Below are positions 1-8,597 of a stretch of DNA of 64,000 nucleotides, piece by piece. The notes beneath the pieces were generated by a model. That model was given only the letters and a program-made list of their open reading frames with translations, did no database searches and was not told the origin of the DNA. Origin of the DNA: an uncultured Pelagibacteraceae bacterium (lineage in GTDB: Bacteria > Pseudomonadota > Alphaproteobacteria > Pelagibacterales > Pelagibacteraceae); assembly GCA_902573755.1 (NCBI GenBank), contig CACGLD010000001.1:62001-126000 (forward strand), in the 5' to 3' direction. The position numbers and the translations under genes are program-made. Every line of letters begins with the position of its first letter. Positions within the stretch are counted from its first letter, which is position 1.

Positions 1-362
1 TGATTACCGTAACAGCGACACTTTCTGGTTTTGATCATAGTGTGACAAGGGCCGCAGCAAGCTTAGGTAGTAACCCAGTAAACACATTTATGAAAATTAC
101 TCTTCCATTAATATTACCTGGCGTTATTTCAGGAGGATTGTTTGCTTTTGTGACATCTTTTGATGAAGTTGTAGTTGTTTTGTTTTTAGCGGGTTTAGAA
201 AACACAACTATTCCTGTTCAGATGTGGACTGGATTAAGAGAGCAATTAAGCCCAACCATTCTTGCGGTAGCTACATGTTTAATTATTTTATCAACTTTAA
301 TACTTGTAACTGCTGAACTATTAAGAAGAAGATCTGAGCGATTAAGAGGAATAAATAGATAA
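1..362 (+). CDS. ABC transporter permease, PotC-like, 3' part only
   Basis: This is the C-terminal part of a membrane permease of the spermidine/putrescine (PotC/PotI) or Fe3+ type. The frame is open to the first base, so the gene begins upstream; the GTG at 42 is internal, not a start. The segment carries the EAA-type cytoplasmic loop (RAAASLGSNPVNTF followed by TLPLILPGV) that docks on the ATPase. Two hydrophobic segments follow, and the protein ends in an arginine-rich tail. The motif SFDEVVVVLFLAG is typical of PotC-family permeases. The substrate cannot be read from this fragment. A polyamine would fit the ureohydrolase downstream, but that is inference. Confidence 0.85.
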   Translation, partial: ITVTATLSGFDHSVTRAAASLGSNPVNTFMKITLPLILPGVISGGLFAFVTSFDEVVVVLFLAGLENTTIPVQMWTGLREQLSPTILAVATCLIILSTLILVTAELLRRRSERLRGINR

Positions 363-398
363 TTTACCCAAATAATTTAATCATATATAGAAGTTGGT

Positions 399-2621
399 AT
401 GGAAATTAAAAAAGTTGTAGTCATTGGTTCTGGTACAATGGGTAGTGGAATAGCTGCCCACTTATGTAATGCGGGCGTACCAGTTACTCTTTTAGATTTA
501 ACTACTGAAATCAGTGAAAAAGCTAGAGAAAGAATTCATAAATCTAGACCTCCTTTGCTAATAGATAAAAGTAAAATTAACAATATTAATGTTGGAAATA
601 TTGAAGAAAATTTTGACACAGTAAAAGATGCAGATTGGGTGGTGGAGGCAGTAGTAGAAAGAATTGACATTAAACATAATATTTATGAGAAGATATTTAA
701 GAACAGAAAAAAAGGTGCAATAGTTTCATCAAATACATCTTCAATTCCAATTAAAGTTCTATCTGAAAAACTAAATGACGAAGAAAAAAAAGATTTTTGT
801 ATCACTCACTTTTTTAATCCTGTCAGATACATGGGATTGTTAGAAATTGTTAAAAGCGAAAATAACGACTTAAATAAAATTAATTCTTTAAAGAAATTTT
901 GTGAAGTTGAGCTCGGTAAGGGTGCTATAGTTTGCAACGATACCCCAGGTTTTCTAGGTAATAGAATTGGTGTTTATGCTATGCAGGTTGCCATGACGGA
1001 AGCATTCAAAATGAAACTTTCAATTGAAGAAGCGGATGCAGTTTTTGGTAGACCAATGGGTATACCTAAAACAGGAGTATTTGGATTGTATGATCTGATT
1101 GGAATTGATTTGATGGCTGATGTATTAAAAAGCTTTATCAAAGAACTTTCAGATAAAGATGAATTTCAAATTGTTGCAAAAGAAATTCCATTAGTCAAAA
1201 AATTAATTGAGACAGGGTATACAGGGCGTAAAGGAAAAGGTGGCTTTTATAGAATGAATAAAAGTGGAGATCAAAAAATTTTAGAAGCAATTAATTTAGA
1301 AACAGGAGAATATTCAGCAACAAAAAAAATAGATTTAGGAATTGAGACTGTTGATATTAGCAATTTAATTAATCGAAAAGATAAGTTTGGTGAATATGCC
1401 TGGATTGTAATTTCAAAAATAATTAAATATGCATCTTCACTGGTTCCAGGAATTACCGATAAGTTTAATGATATTGATGAAGCTATGAGACTTGGTTTTA
1501 ATTGGGCAATGGGTCCTTTTGAAATGTTGAAATCTATAGGGATAAAGAATTTCTTTGAAAGAATAGATGACTTTGAAAATAATAAATTTTTAGAAAATTT
1601 ATCAAAATCAAAAGATGAAAATTTCTATGGAGAAAGACAAATTTATACGGACATTCAAACTTTAGGAAAAATAAGACCATCAGCAATTAAACTGGATAAA
1701 AATAATTCAGCTGAAATTCATCGATTTAAAGATTTTAATATTGTTGAATTTACAACAAAAGCTTGTGCATTAGACTATGATTCAATGGATGCACTGAAAA
1801 ATGCAACTGACAAACCTTTAATTGTAATTAATGAAAGCATGCAATTTTCAGCAGGTGTAAATTTAAGTTATACTATGAATTTTGCTGACAAAGGAGATTT
1901 TAAATCAATTGAAAAATTCATTAAGTATTTTCAAGATACATGCAAAACTTTAAAATACTCTAAGTACCCAGTTGTATCAGCTCCGTCTGGACTTACACTT
2001 GGAGGAGGCTTTGAGGTTTTGGTTCAAAGTAATTTTGTTGCCTCACACACAAATTTAGTTATTGGATTAGTTGAAACTATTGTTGGATTAGTTCCAGCAG
2101 GCGGAGGATGTAAAGAAATGTTGTGGAGATGGTCACAAACAGAAGAAGCAAAATCAGACCCAGATTATGCACCGCTAAAAGTTTTTGATATTATTGGTTA
2201 CGCTAAAACAGCCACATCTCCAATTGAGGCTGAGCCATTAAAATATTTAAGACCAGAAGACAAAAAAATAATGAACAGAAACAGTCTTTTTGAGGAGTCA
2301 AAAAATTTAATTGATCAAAATAATGATTTTGTTCCTCCAGAAGAGTGCAAATTCAAACTTTCTGGAAAGCCGTTGAAAGATAAAATGGTTAAGGTTTTAG
2401 AGAAATTATACAACGAAAAGGTAATTTTAGATCATGGTATGCATGTTGGAACTGAACTTGCAAACGTTTTAAGTGGTGGAGACACTACTATTGAAAAAGA
2501 ATTGTCAGAGGATGATCTGTATAAATTAGAACTAGACTCTTTTATGAGATTGATAGAAACAAAACAAACTCAAGAAAGAATTAAACATACATTGTCGACT
2601 GGAAAACCTTTGGTTAATTAG
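399..2621 (+). CDS. 3-hydroxyacyl-CoA dehydrogenase / enoyl-CoA hydratase fusion
   Basis: A bifunctional beta-oxidation enzyme (740 aa) that hydrates enoyl-CoA and oxidises 3-hydroxyacyl-CoA with NAD+. The dehydrogenase part is N-terminal: a Rossmann motif GSGTMGSG near residue 10, the HFFNP signature near residue 137 and NDTPGFLGNR near residue 181. A second dehydrogenase C-domain lies around residues 330-400 (MRLGFNWAMGPFEM). The crotonase fold is C-terminal (about 450-660), with an oxyanion-hole-like ALDYDSMDAL and SGLTLGGGFEV. This domain order is the reverse of FadB/FadJ and is known in other alphaproteobacterial proteins. No thiolase gene lies beside it. The 3' end overlaps the convergent cyclophilin gene by 8 bases. 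Confidence 0.9.
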   Translation: MEIKKVVVIGSGTMGSGIAAHLCNAGVPVTLLDLTTEISEKARERIHKSRPPLLIDKSKINNINVGNIEENFDTVKDADWVVEAVVERIDIKHNIYEKIFKNRKKGAIVSSNTSSIPIKVLSEKLNDEEKKDFCITHFFNPVRYMGLLEIVKSENNDLNKINSLKKFCEVELGKGAIVCNDTPGFLGNRIGVYAMQVAMTEAFKMKLSIEEADAVFGRPMGIPKTGVFGLYDLIGIDLMADVLKSFIKELSDKDEFQIVAKEIPLVKKLIETGYTGRKGKGGFYRMNKSGDQKILEAINLETGEYSATKKIDLGIETVDISNLINRKDKFGEYAWIVISKIIKYASSLVPGITDKFNDIDEAMRLGFNWAMGPFEMLKSIGIKNFFERIDDFENNKFLENLSKSKDENFYGERQIYTDIQTLGKIRPSAIKLDKNNSAEIHRFKDFNIVEFTTKACALDYDSMDALKNATDKPLIVINESMQFSAGVNLSYTMNFADKGDFKSIEKFIKYFQDTCKTLKYSKYPVVSAPSGLTLGGGFEVLVQSNFVASHTNLVIGLVETIVGLVPAGGGCKEMLWRWSQTEEAKSDPDYAPLKVFDIIGYAKTATSPIEAEPLKYLRPEDKKIMNRNSLFEESKNLIDQNNDFVPPEECKFKLSGKPLKDKMVKVLEKLYNEKVILDHGMHVGTELANVLSGGDTTIEKELSEDDLYKLELDSFMRLIETKQTQERIKHTLSTGKPLVN

Positions 2622-3264
2622 AATTAAACATTCTAAAGGTTTTAATATAATCAGGTCTTAAAACATAAATTGCCTTATTACCTGTTTTAATTTTAGTTAA
2701 TATATCTAAACCATAAACTACTTTACCAACTGGAGTATATTCACCTTGATAAATTGGTATTTCTTTTAATGTAATAAAGAATTCACTATCTTCTGTATCA
2801 AATTCTGTTGCTCTAGCAAAACCAACACTACCCTCCGTAAATTTAAAATCGTTACTCAGTTCTGATTTTAACAGTCCTAATCCAGACTTTCCGCTACCAA
2901 TTTTGGAATAATCTAAATTATTTATATTTCCATACTCAATATCTCCAGCTTGTACAAAAGTATTTTCTGAAACTTTATAAAAAGCAGAACCATCATACAT
3001 TTTTTGTTCAATTAAAATTTTAAATCTTTCTACTGCTTTAGGCGAAATATCTGGATAAAGTTCAATTATTACATTTCCACACTCAACATTCATCACCGCA
3101 ATATTATTTGGTTCGTTAAAATTAAGTTTACTTAAATTATTTTTTTCAACAAATAGACATTTATTTTTTAATAAAAAAAAAGATGTAAAAGCAAATATTG
3201 AAAGACTAATTAAAAATATAAATAAAATTTTTTCTGATTTTGAAGCTTTAATAGTTTTAATCAT
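2614..3264 (-). CDS. Membrane-anchored cyclophilin-type peptidyl-prolyl isomerase
   Basis: A 216-aa cyclophilin that would speed cis-trans isomerisation of prolyl bonds in the periplasm. Residues 12-33 form one hydrophobic segment, a signal anchor, followed by the cyclophilin fold: IIELYPDISPKAVERF, YDGSAFYKV, QAGD and GSVGFARA, ending with a GEYTPVGKVVYG stretch. The usual GDFTxxNGTGG segment is altered. The catalytic arginine of classical cyclophilins (FHR) appears as FYK, so isomerase activity may be weak, as in many bacterial divergent members. It overlaps the upstream HExxH protein gene by 4 bases, so the two are probably co-translated. Confidence 0.85.
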   Translation of the reverse strand: MIKTIKASKSEKILFIFLISLSIFAFTSFFLLKNKCLFVEKNNLSKLNFNEPNNIAVMNVECGNVIIELYPDISPKAVERFKILIEQKMYDGSAFYKVSENTFVQAGDIEYGNINNLDYSKIGSGKSGLGLLKSELSNDFKFTEGSVGFARATEFDTEDSEFFITLKEIPIYQGEYTPVGKVVYGLDILTKIKTGNKAIYVLRPDYIKTFRMFNSN

Positions 3265-3989
3265 AAAATATTTTTATCTATTTTAGCTAAGTTTGATTTT
3301 ATAAAATTCACTTTATTATTCAGGATTTTGTCGCTATAGATTTTATCTTCAATTATTTCTTTATCAGTCATTAAAAATGAAAAAATTTCCGCCATATCTT
3401 CAGAAGGGATAGATTTAGAATATTCTGTCAAAAAACCATCAGTTTTTTCATATAGATCTAAGTTTAATCTATCAGAACAAGTTGAACATTCAGCATAATT
3501 AAATGATGTTTGATTTAAAGAAGAAAATTTACCCTCATCAAAATATTCAACATGTGTATTTTGAATCATATGAAAAATTTCATGGTGTATCATTCTTTGA
3601 AAATATTTTTTATTAAAATTAATATCTAAAATTAAGGTTCTGTTTTTATTATCAGGTATTCCCCCAGTATTAATTTCAGATATGAATAAATTTTCACAAA
3701 GTACAATATATTTTAATTTTATCTTATTAAGAAAATTAGAATTATATCGATTAAGATTTTTTTCAATTAAAGGAAATTTTGTATTTAAATTATTTATATC
3801 AACTTTGTCACAACTAATATTCTTATTCGCGCCAATTTTAAAATTACCTTTAGCGCTTAAATAACGAATATTATTATCGTTTTTTAATTTATAAATTTCT
3901 AAATTTGGAATTTTTATCAGATTATAAATTTCATCAGCATTTACATGCGAAATATGAAAAATAAGAATAAATAAAAATAAAATTTTCAT
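3261..3989 (-). CDS. Secreted putative zinc metallopeptidase (HExxH)
   Basis: I do not recognise a named family. The 242-aa product begins with a clear signal peptide (MKILFLFILIFHISHVNA), so it is exported. Residues 135-140 read HHEIFH, an HExxH zinc site, in a helix-like context preceded by hydrophobic strands. About 60 residues later SEDMAEIF (196-203) resembles the S-E-D-x-A-E motif that supplies the third zinc ligand and a helper residue in several minor gluzincin families. A CSTC pair lies at 168-171. The gene precedes and overlaps the cyclophilin gene by 4 bases, which suggests a shared role in envelope protein processing. Peptidase activity is inferred from motifs only. Confidence 0.65.
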   Translation of the reverse strand: MKILFLFILIFHISHVNADEIYNLIKIPNLEIYKLKNDNNIRYLSAKGNFKIGANKNISCDKVDINNLNTKFPLIEKNLNRYNSNFLNKIKLKYIVLCENLFISEINTGGIPDNKNRTLILDINFNKKYFQRMIHHEIFHMIQNTHVEYFDEGKFSSLNQTSFNYAECSTCSDRLNLDLYEKTDGFLTEYSKSIPSEDMAEIFSFLMTDKEIIEDKIYSDKILNNKVNFIKSNLAKIDKNIL

Positions 3990-4014
3990 TAAATTATTAT
4001 AGACGAATTAGATG

Positions 4015-4028
4015 AGATAATATTATCT
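4015..4028. promoter_or_regulatory. 14-base palindrome upstream of the ureohydrolase gene
   Basis: The sequence AGATAATATTATCT is a perfect palindrome placed 15 bases before the ATG at 4043, in the short divergent gap. It could be an operator, or simply AT-rich chance. No other evidence supports it. Confidence 0.25.
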
Positions 4029-4042
4029 TAGATTATTAAAAA

Positions 4043-5002
4043 ATGAAAAAAGAAAGAAACAAAAATCCAATTCAACCAGTTAGTGGAACTAAAGTTCCAA
4101 GATTTGCTGGCCCAAGTACTTTTGCAAGACTTCCTGAACTAAGAGATGTAGAAAGTTGTGATGTTGCGATAGTTGGAATACCGTTTGATGCTGGTACAAG
4201 TTATCGACCAGGAGCAAGATTCGGTCCACAAAGCATCAGACAAGCATCAAGACATTTAAGAACCAATTATCATCCTAACTATGATGTTGAGCCTTTTAAA
4301 ATCCAACAAGTTGCTGATGCTGGTGATATCGCTTGCAATCCATTTAGTATTGATGAAGCAATTAAACAAATAGAAGTAGGTGCAACAAATTTACTAAATA
4401 AAGTTGGAGGAATTATAAGTTTAGGTGGAGATCATACTATTGCAGTACCACTGTTAAGAGCAATCAATAAAAAAAATAAAGGCCCTGTATCTTTAGTTCA
4501 TTTTGATGCCCACTTAGATACTTGGGACACATATTTTGGTGCACCTTATACTCACGGAACTCCATTCAGAAGAGCAAGAGAAGAAGGATTATTTTTAGAT
4601 GATGCCTCTATGCATGTTGGAATTCGAGGCCCACTTTATAGCAGAGATGATATTAAAAATGATGAAAGTTTTGGATTTAAAATAATTCATTGTGATGAGT
4701 TTCAAAAAGAAGGAACCAACAAAATTGCAGAGAGGATTAGAAAAAGAGTAGGAGACAATCCTCTATATCTATCAATAGATATTGATGTTTTAGATCCAGC
4801 ATTCGCTCCAGGCACTGGGACACCAGAAATTGCGGGAATGACAACTAGAGAAATGGTAAACGTTTTAAGAGGTTTGTCTGGATTAAATTTAGTTTCAGCT
4901 GACGTTGTTGAGGTTTCTCCAGCATATGACCATGCAGAAGTAACTTCTTTAGCAGCAGCAACTATTGTTTATGAATTAACTAATTTATTTGCAAAAACAT
5001 AA
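4043..5002 (+). CDS. speB: Ureohydrolase, agmatinase-like
   Basis: A 319-aa cytoplasmic hydrolase of the arginase/agmatinase family, which splits a guanidino substrate into an amine and urea at a two-manganese site. All metal ligands are visible: H131 in GGDH, D155/H157/D159 in HFDAHLD, and D246/D248 in SIDIDVLDP. PGTGTPE follows, which is typical of agmatinases. The GIRGPLYS stretch is the substrate loop. It is followed 20 bases later by an aldehyde dehydrogenase gene, so the pair may degrade agmatine, guanidinobutyrate or a related compound. The exact substrate cannot be settled from sequence because guanidinobutyrase and guanidinopropionase share these motifs. Confidence 0.85.
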   Translation: MKKERNKNPIQPVSGTKVPRFAGPSTFARLPELRDVESCDVAIVGIPFDAGTSYRPGARFGPQSIRQASRHLRTNYHPNYDVEPFKIQQVADAGDIACNPFSIDEAIKQIEVGATNLLNKVGGIISLGGDHTIAVPLLRAINKKNKGPVSLVHFDAHLDTWDTYFGAPYTHGTPFRRAREEGLFLDDASMHVGIRGPLYSRDDIKNDESFGFKIIHCDEFQKEGTNKIAERIRKRVGDNPLYLSIDIDVLDPAFAPGTGTPEIAGMTTREMVNVLRGLSGLNLVSADVVEVSPAYDHAEVTSLAAATIVYELTNLFAKT

Positions 5003-5022
5003 AGAAAGGATAACGTCATAAG

Positions 5023-6456
5023 ATGTTAGACAAAAAAAATTTTTATATTAACGGAGCGTGGGTTAAGCCAAATAGCTCTGAGGAAATTAAAGTAATTGAT
5101 CCTGCTACAGAAGAAAATTGTGCAGTAATTACTTTGGGAAACAAAGCTGATGTTGATAATGCTGTTAATGCAGCTAAAGATGCCTATGTGTCATGGGCCT
5201 TTTCTTCTAAAGAAGAAAGAATTGAATTATTAGAAAAACTTTATGAAAATTATAAGAAAAGATGGGCAGATATTGCAGAAGCCATAACTCTTGAAATGGG
5301 TGCTCCAAAAGATTTTGCAACAAAATTACAAGCAGGTACAGGAGCAAGTCATATCAAATCATTTATTAGATATTTAAAAAATTTTGAATTTGAAAAACCA
5401 TTAGGAGATCATGCTCCTAACCAAAGATTAATTTATGAACCAAAAGGTGTTTGTGCATTAATAACACCATGGAATTGGCCGATGAACCAAGTTTGTTTAA
5501 AAGTAATGCCAGCAATAGCCGCAGGTTGCACAATGGTTTTAAAGCCATCAGAATTAGCACCACTTTCATCAATGATACTTGCTGAAATTATTGATGAAGT
5601 AAAATTTCCAAAAGGTGTGTTCAATTTAGTAAATGGTGATGGAGCAACAACAGGCGATGCTCTCACAAGTCATCCAGATATTAATATGATATCTTTTACT
5701 GGATCAACAAGAGCAGGAGCTTTGATTTCACAAAATGCTGCTAAAGATTTTAAAAGAGTAAGCTTAGAATTAGGTGGTAAAGGAGCGAATATAATTTTTA
5801 AAGATGCTGATCCAGAGGCTATTGAAAGAGGTGCTTTAAGATGTTTTAGAAATTCTGGACAATCTTGTAATGCACCGACAAGAATGTTAGTTGAAAAATC
5901 AATGTATGAAGAAGCTATTGAGAGATTAAAAAAATATACTGAAAATTTTGAGGTGGGTGATCCTAAAAAAGAAGGAGAACATATAGGTCCAGTTATTTCA
6001 GAAACTCAATACAATAAAATACAAACTTTAATCCAAAAAGGAATAGATGAAGGTGCTAAATTAGTTGCTGGAGGAACAGGTAAACCTGATGGATTAGACA
6101 AAGGATACTTTGTTAAACCAACTGTTTTTGCAGATGTAAATAATGATATGGAAGTTGCAAGAACAGAAATTTTTGGACCTGTTTTATCTGTTATTCCTTT
6201 TGAAACAGAAGAAGATGCAATTAAAATTGCAAATGATACTGCTTATGGACTAACAAACTATATTCAAACCCAAGACTCTCAAAAAGTACAAAGAGTTGCA
6301 AGAAAATTAAGATCTGGAATGGTTGATGTTAATGGAGCTGGTATTGCAGTTGATGCACCTTTTGGTGGTTTTAAACATTCTGGAATAGGTCGAGAAGCAG
6401 GTGAACACGGTTTAGAAGAGTTTTTAGAAGTAAAAGCCGTGGGTGGTTGGAGTTAA
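5023..6456 (+). CDS. NAD(P)+-dependent aldehyde dehydrogenase
   Basis: A 477-aa enzyme of the ALDH superfamily, of full family length, oxidising an aldehyde to a carboxylic acid. It shows the NAD-binding segment TPWNWPMNQ, the GSTRAG turn, the catalytic glutamate in LELGGKGANI and the nucleophile cysteine in NSGQSCNAPTRM. The EIFGPVLSV and PFGGFKHSG motifs are also present. A good Shine-Dalgarno (AGAAAGGA) lies before the ATG. It sits directly behind the ureohydrolase gene, so an amino- or guanidino-aldehyde substrate is plausible. The 3' end overlaps the convergent argE-like gene by 4 bases. Confidence 0.9.
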   Translation: MLDKKNFYINGAWVKPNSSEEIKVIDPATEENCAVITLGNKADVDNAVNAAKDAYVSWAFSSKEERIELLEKLYENYKKRWADIAEAITLEMGAPKDFATKLQAGTGASHIKSFIRYLKNFEFEKPLGDHAPNQRLIYEPKGVCALITPWNWPMNQVCLKVMPAIAAGCTMVLKPSELAPLSSMILAEIIDEVKFPKGVFNLVNGDGATTGDALTSHPDINMISFTGSTRAGALISQNAAKDFKRVSLELGGKGANIIFKDADPEAIERGALRCFRNSGQSCNAPTRMLVEKSMYEEAIERLKKYTENFEVGDPKKEGEHIGPVISETQYNKIQTLIQKGIDEGAKLVAGGTGKPDGLDKGYFVKPTVFADVNNDMEVARTEIFGPVLSVIPFETEEDAIKIANDTAYGLTNYIQTQDSQKVQRVARKLRSGMVDVNGAGIAVDAPFGGFKHSGIGREAGEHGLEEFLEVKAVGGWS

Positions 6457-7631
6457 TTTACTGATTTATCTTTCACACCTTCTAAAAACTTAAGGCACTT
6501 TTTCATTTCATTTAATTCTATGAACTCGTCAATTTTGTGAGCTTGTTCTATCGATCCAGGTCCACAAACAACAGTACTGATTCCTAGTTCTTGAAATAAA
6601 CCAGCTTCTGTTCCAAAAGAAACTACTTCTCTAGAATTATCACCAGTTATATTTGATACAAATTCACATGCTTCAGACTCATCTAATCTGTTAAAACCAA
6701 TAACTTCACCTATCACTTCTTTTTTAATATAAGAGTCTGGAAATACTTTTTGCATTTCAGGTAGAAGTACTTCATTTACATATTTATCAATTTCATTGGT
6801 AACAAATTCTCCATCTTCTTTAACAACTGGTCTTGTTTCCCATTCAACACTGCATTTATCTGCAATGACATTATGAGCAATACCACCTTTAATTCCACCA
6901 ATTGATAAAGTTGAATGTGGTGGATCAAAAATACTATCTTTTTGAACTCTTTTTTTTAATTCTTCCCTAATTTCTAAAAGTTTTCCAACATATCTAGTAG
7001 CATATTCTGCAGCATTTACTCCTAAATGTGGTTTAGAACTATGTCCCGCAAGCCCTCCAAAGTGAACTGTATATTCATTCATACCTTTGTGGGCGTCAAT
7101 AATTTTCATTTTAGTTGGTTCACCAATTATACAAATTCCATTTTTGATATCTCTTTTTTTCAATTCCTCTATTAATAAGGGAGCTCCGATACACGCAGTC
7201 TCTTCATCAAATGTGTAACAAAAATGTAAGTCTCTATCTAAATTACTTTCTTTGAAGATAGGTGCATAAGCAAGTGTACATGCAATAAAACCTTTCATAT
7301 CACATGAGCCTCTTCCATATAATTTATCATTTTTTATAGTTGCAACAAATGGATCACTGCTCCAACCTTTAGATACTGGAACCACATCAGTGTGACCAGA
7401 TAATATGATGGGTTTTTTTGTGCTTTGATTTTTTGCTTTAAGAGTTCCAAAAAGATTTACTCTTTTTTTATCATCATCATAAACTTTGAAAGTATCTATT
7501 CCGATTTTATTTAAAATTTTTTCACAATAATCAATTAAATTACTGTTATCTTGACCTGAGATAGTTTTAAATGCGATTAAGTCAGTTAAAATCTTGATTG
7601 ATTTTTCATATAAATTGTTATCTATACTCAT
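6453..7631 (-). CDS. argE: Acetylornithine deacetylase, M20 family
   Basis: A 392-aa zinc-dependent deacetylase/peptidase of the M20 family, expected to remove acetate from N-acetylornithine in arginine synthesis. Metal-binding and catalytic motifs are intact: LSGHTDVVPV, YGRGSCDMKG, FDEETACIGA and GEPTKMKI. HKIDEFIEL near the end supplies the last ligand. The dimerisation insert GHSSKPHLGVNA is present. It could instead act on another N-acyl amino acid, since ArgE and DapE relatives overlap. The TGTEAGLFQE-like FGTEAGLFQELG is the stretch that most favours ArgE. The 5' end faces csaA with a 24-base divergent gap. Confidence 0.85.
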   Translation of the reverse strand: MSIDNNLYEKSIKILTDLIAFKTISGQDNSNLIDYCEKILNKIGIDTFKVYDDDKKRVNLFGTLKAKNQSTKKPIILSGHTDVVPVSKGWSSDPFVATIKNDKLYGRGSCDMKGFIACTLAYAPIFKESNLDRDLHFCYTFDEETACIGAPLLIEELKKRDIKNGICIIGEPTKMKIIDAHKGMNEYTVHFGGLAGHSSKPHLGVNAAEYATRYVGKLLEIREELKKRVQKDSIFDPPHSTLSIGGIKGGIAHNVIADKCSVEWETRPVVKEDGEFVTNEIDKYVNEVLLPEMQKVFPDSYIKKEVIGEVIGFNRLDESEACEFVSNITGDNSREVVSFGTEAGLFQELGISTVVCGPGSIEQAHKIDEFIELNEMKKCLKFLEGVKDKSVN

Positions 7632-7655
7632 AAACTTAAAACACTATATTATATT

Positions 7656-8000
7656 ATGATCAAAGAGCAAATTACCTATAATGATTTTGATAAAGTAGAT
7701 ATTAGAATTGGTACTGTAATTTCTGTAAAAAAAAATGAAAAAGCCAGAAAACCTTCATTAGTTATTGAAGTTGATTTTGGAAGTGAAATTGGCATTAAAC
7801 AATCTTCAGCTCAAATTACTCATTATTATAATGAGGAGAATTTAAAAGGAAAACAAGTTATTGCTGTTTGTAATTTTCCTGAAAAAAATATTGCTGGAAT
7901 AGTTTCTCAAGTATTGGTTTTAGGAGCAATTGATGCCGATGGCAAGGTTATACTTGTTCATCCTTCCCAAAAAGCAGATAATGGATTACCGATTGCTTAG
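7656..8000 (+). CDS. csaA: tRNA-binding-domain protein, CsaA-like
   Basis: A 114-aa single-domain OB-fold protein of the CsaA/Trbp111 type, usually a dimer that binds tRNA-like RNA and has been described as an export-related chaperone in Bacillus. The typical run is FDKVDIRIGTVISV, then KPSLVIEVDFG, IKQSSAQIT, and CNFPEKNIAG near residue 75. The full protein length matches the family. It begins only 24 bases from the divergent argE-like gene and ends 2 bases before the LysE-type transporter. Confidence 0.85.
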   Translation: MIKEQITYNDFDKVDIRIGTVISVKKNEKARKPSLVIEVDFGSEIGIKQSSAQITHYYNEENLKGKQVIAVCNFPEKNIAGIVSQVLVLGAIDADGKVILVHPSQKADNGLPIA

Positions 8001-8002
8001 TA

Positions 8003-8596
8003 ATGCATCCTGAAATTCTTTCTATAACTTTATTTGGAATTGTTGCAGCATTTACTCCTGGACCAAATAATTTCGTTGCTTTCTATTCTGGTTTCAATTT
8101 TGGTATTCTTAGAACACTGCCACATATAATTGGTGTAACTTTAGGATTTCCATTTTTGTTATTATGTTTAGCTCTAGGGTTGATAAATATTTTTAAACTT
8201 TATCCTATAATTCAAGAGGTATTGAAATATTTAGGAACTCTATTTTTAATTTATTTAGCATACAAAATTTCTTTTTCAGGACCTTCTGATCAGGAAAATA
8301 AAAACAAAAATCCAATTATGTTTCACGAAACTTTTATTTTTCAATTCTTAAATCCTAAAGGCGTTATTGCATCAATTATTCTTGTTTCAACTTATATTGA
8401 TCCAGGAGAAACCTTTGTAAGTTATACGACTCAAATTATCATTATGGCCTTAATTGTTTCAGTGACCAGTATAACTCTGTGGACCTTCTTAGGTAAATTT
8501 TTCAGGAAATTTGCGACAAATCAGAAATTTATTAATTACTTTAATTATGCTATGTCACTGCTTCTTTTAACAAGCATAATAACTTTTTATTTATAA
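8003..8596 (+). CDS. LysE/RhtB family amino-acid exporter
   Basis: A 197-aa integral membrane protein with about six hydrophobic segments, matching the LysE/RhtB translocator family that exports amino acids or related metabolites. The diagnostic N-terminal motif TPGPNNFVAFYSG is at residues 18-30, and a second conserved motif FLNPKGVIASI lies near residue 113. The substrate is unknown. It starts 2 bases after csaA and ends 1 base before the aconitase gene, so it is read in the same transcript. Confidence 0.85.
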   Translation: MHPEILSITLFGIVAAFTPGPNNFVAFYSGFNFGILRTLPHIIGVTLGFPFLLLCLALGLINIFKLYPIIQEVLKYLGTLFLIYLAYKISFSGPSDQENKNKNPIMFHETFIFQFLNPKGVIASIILVSTYIDPGETFVSYTTQIIIMALIVSVTSITLWTFLGKFFRKFATNQKFINYFNYAMSLLLLTSIITFYL

Positions 8597-8597
8597 T

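Noticed and set aside
42..362. GTG at 42 as a true start of the first gene
   Set aside because: The frame is open to the left edge and codes for permease sequence before the GTG, so the gene is cut by the window border.
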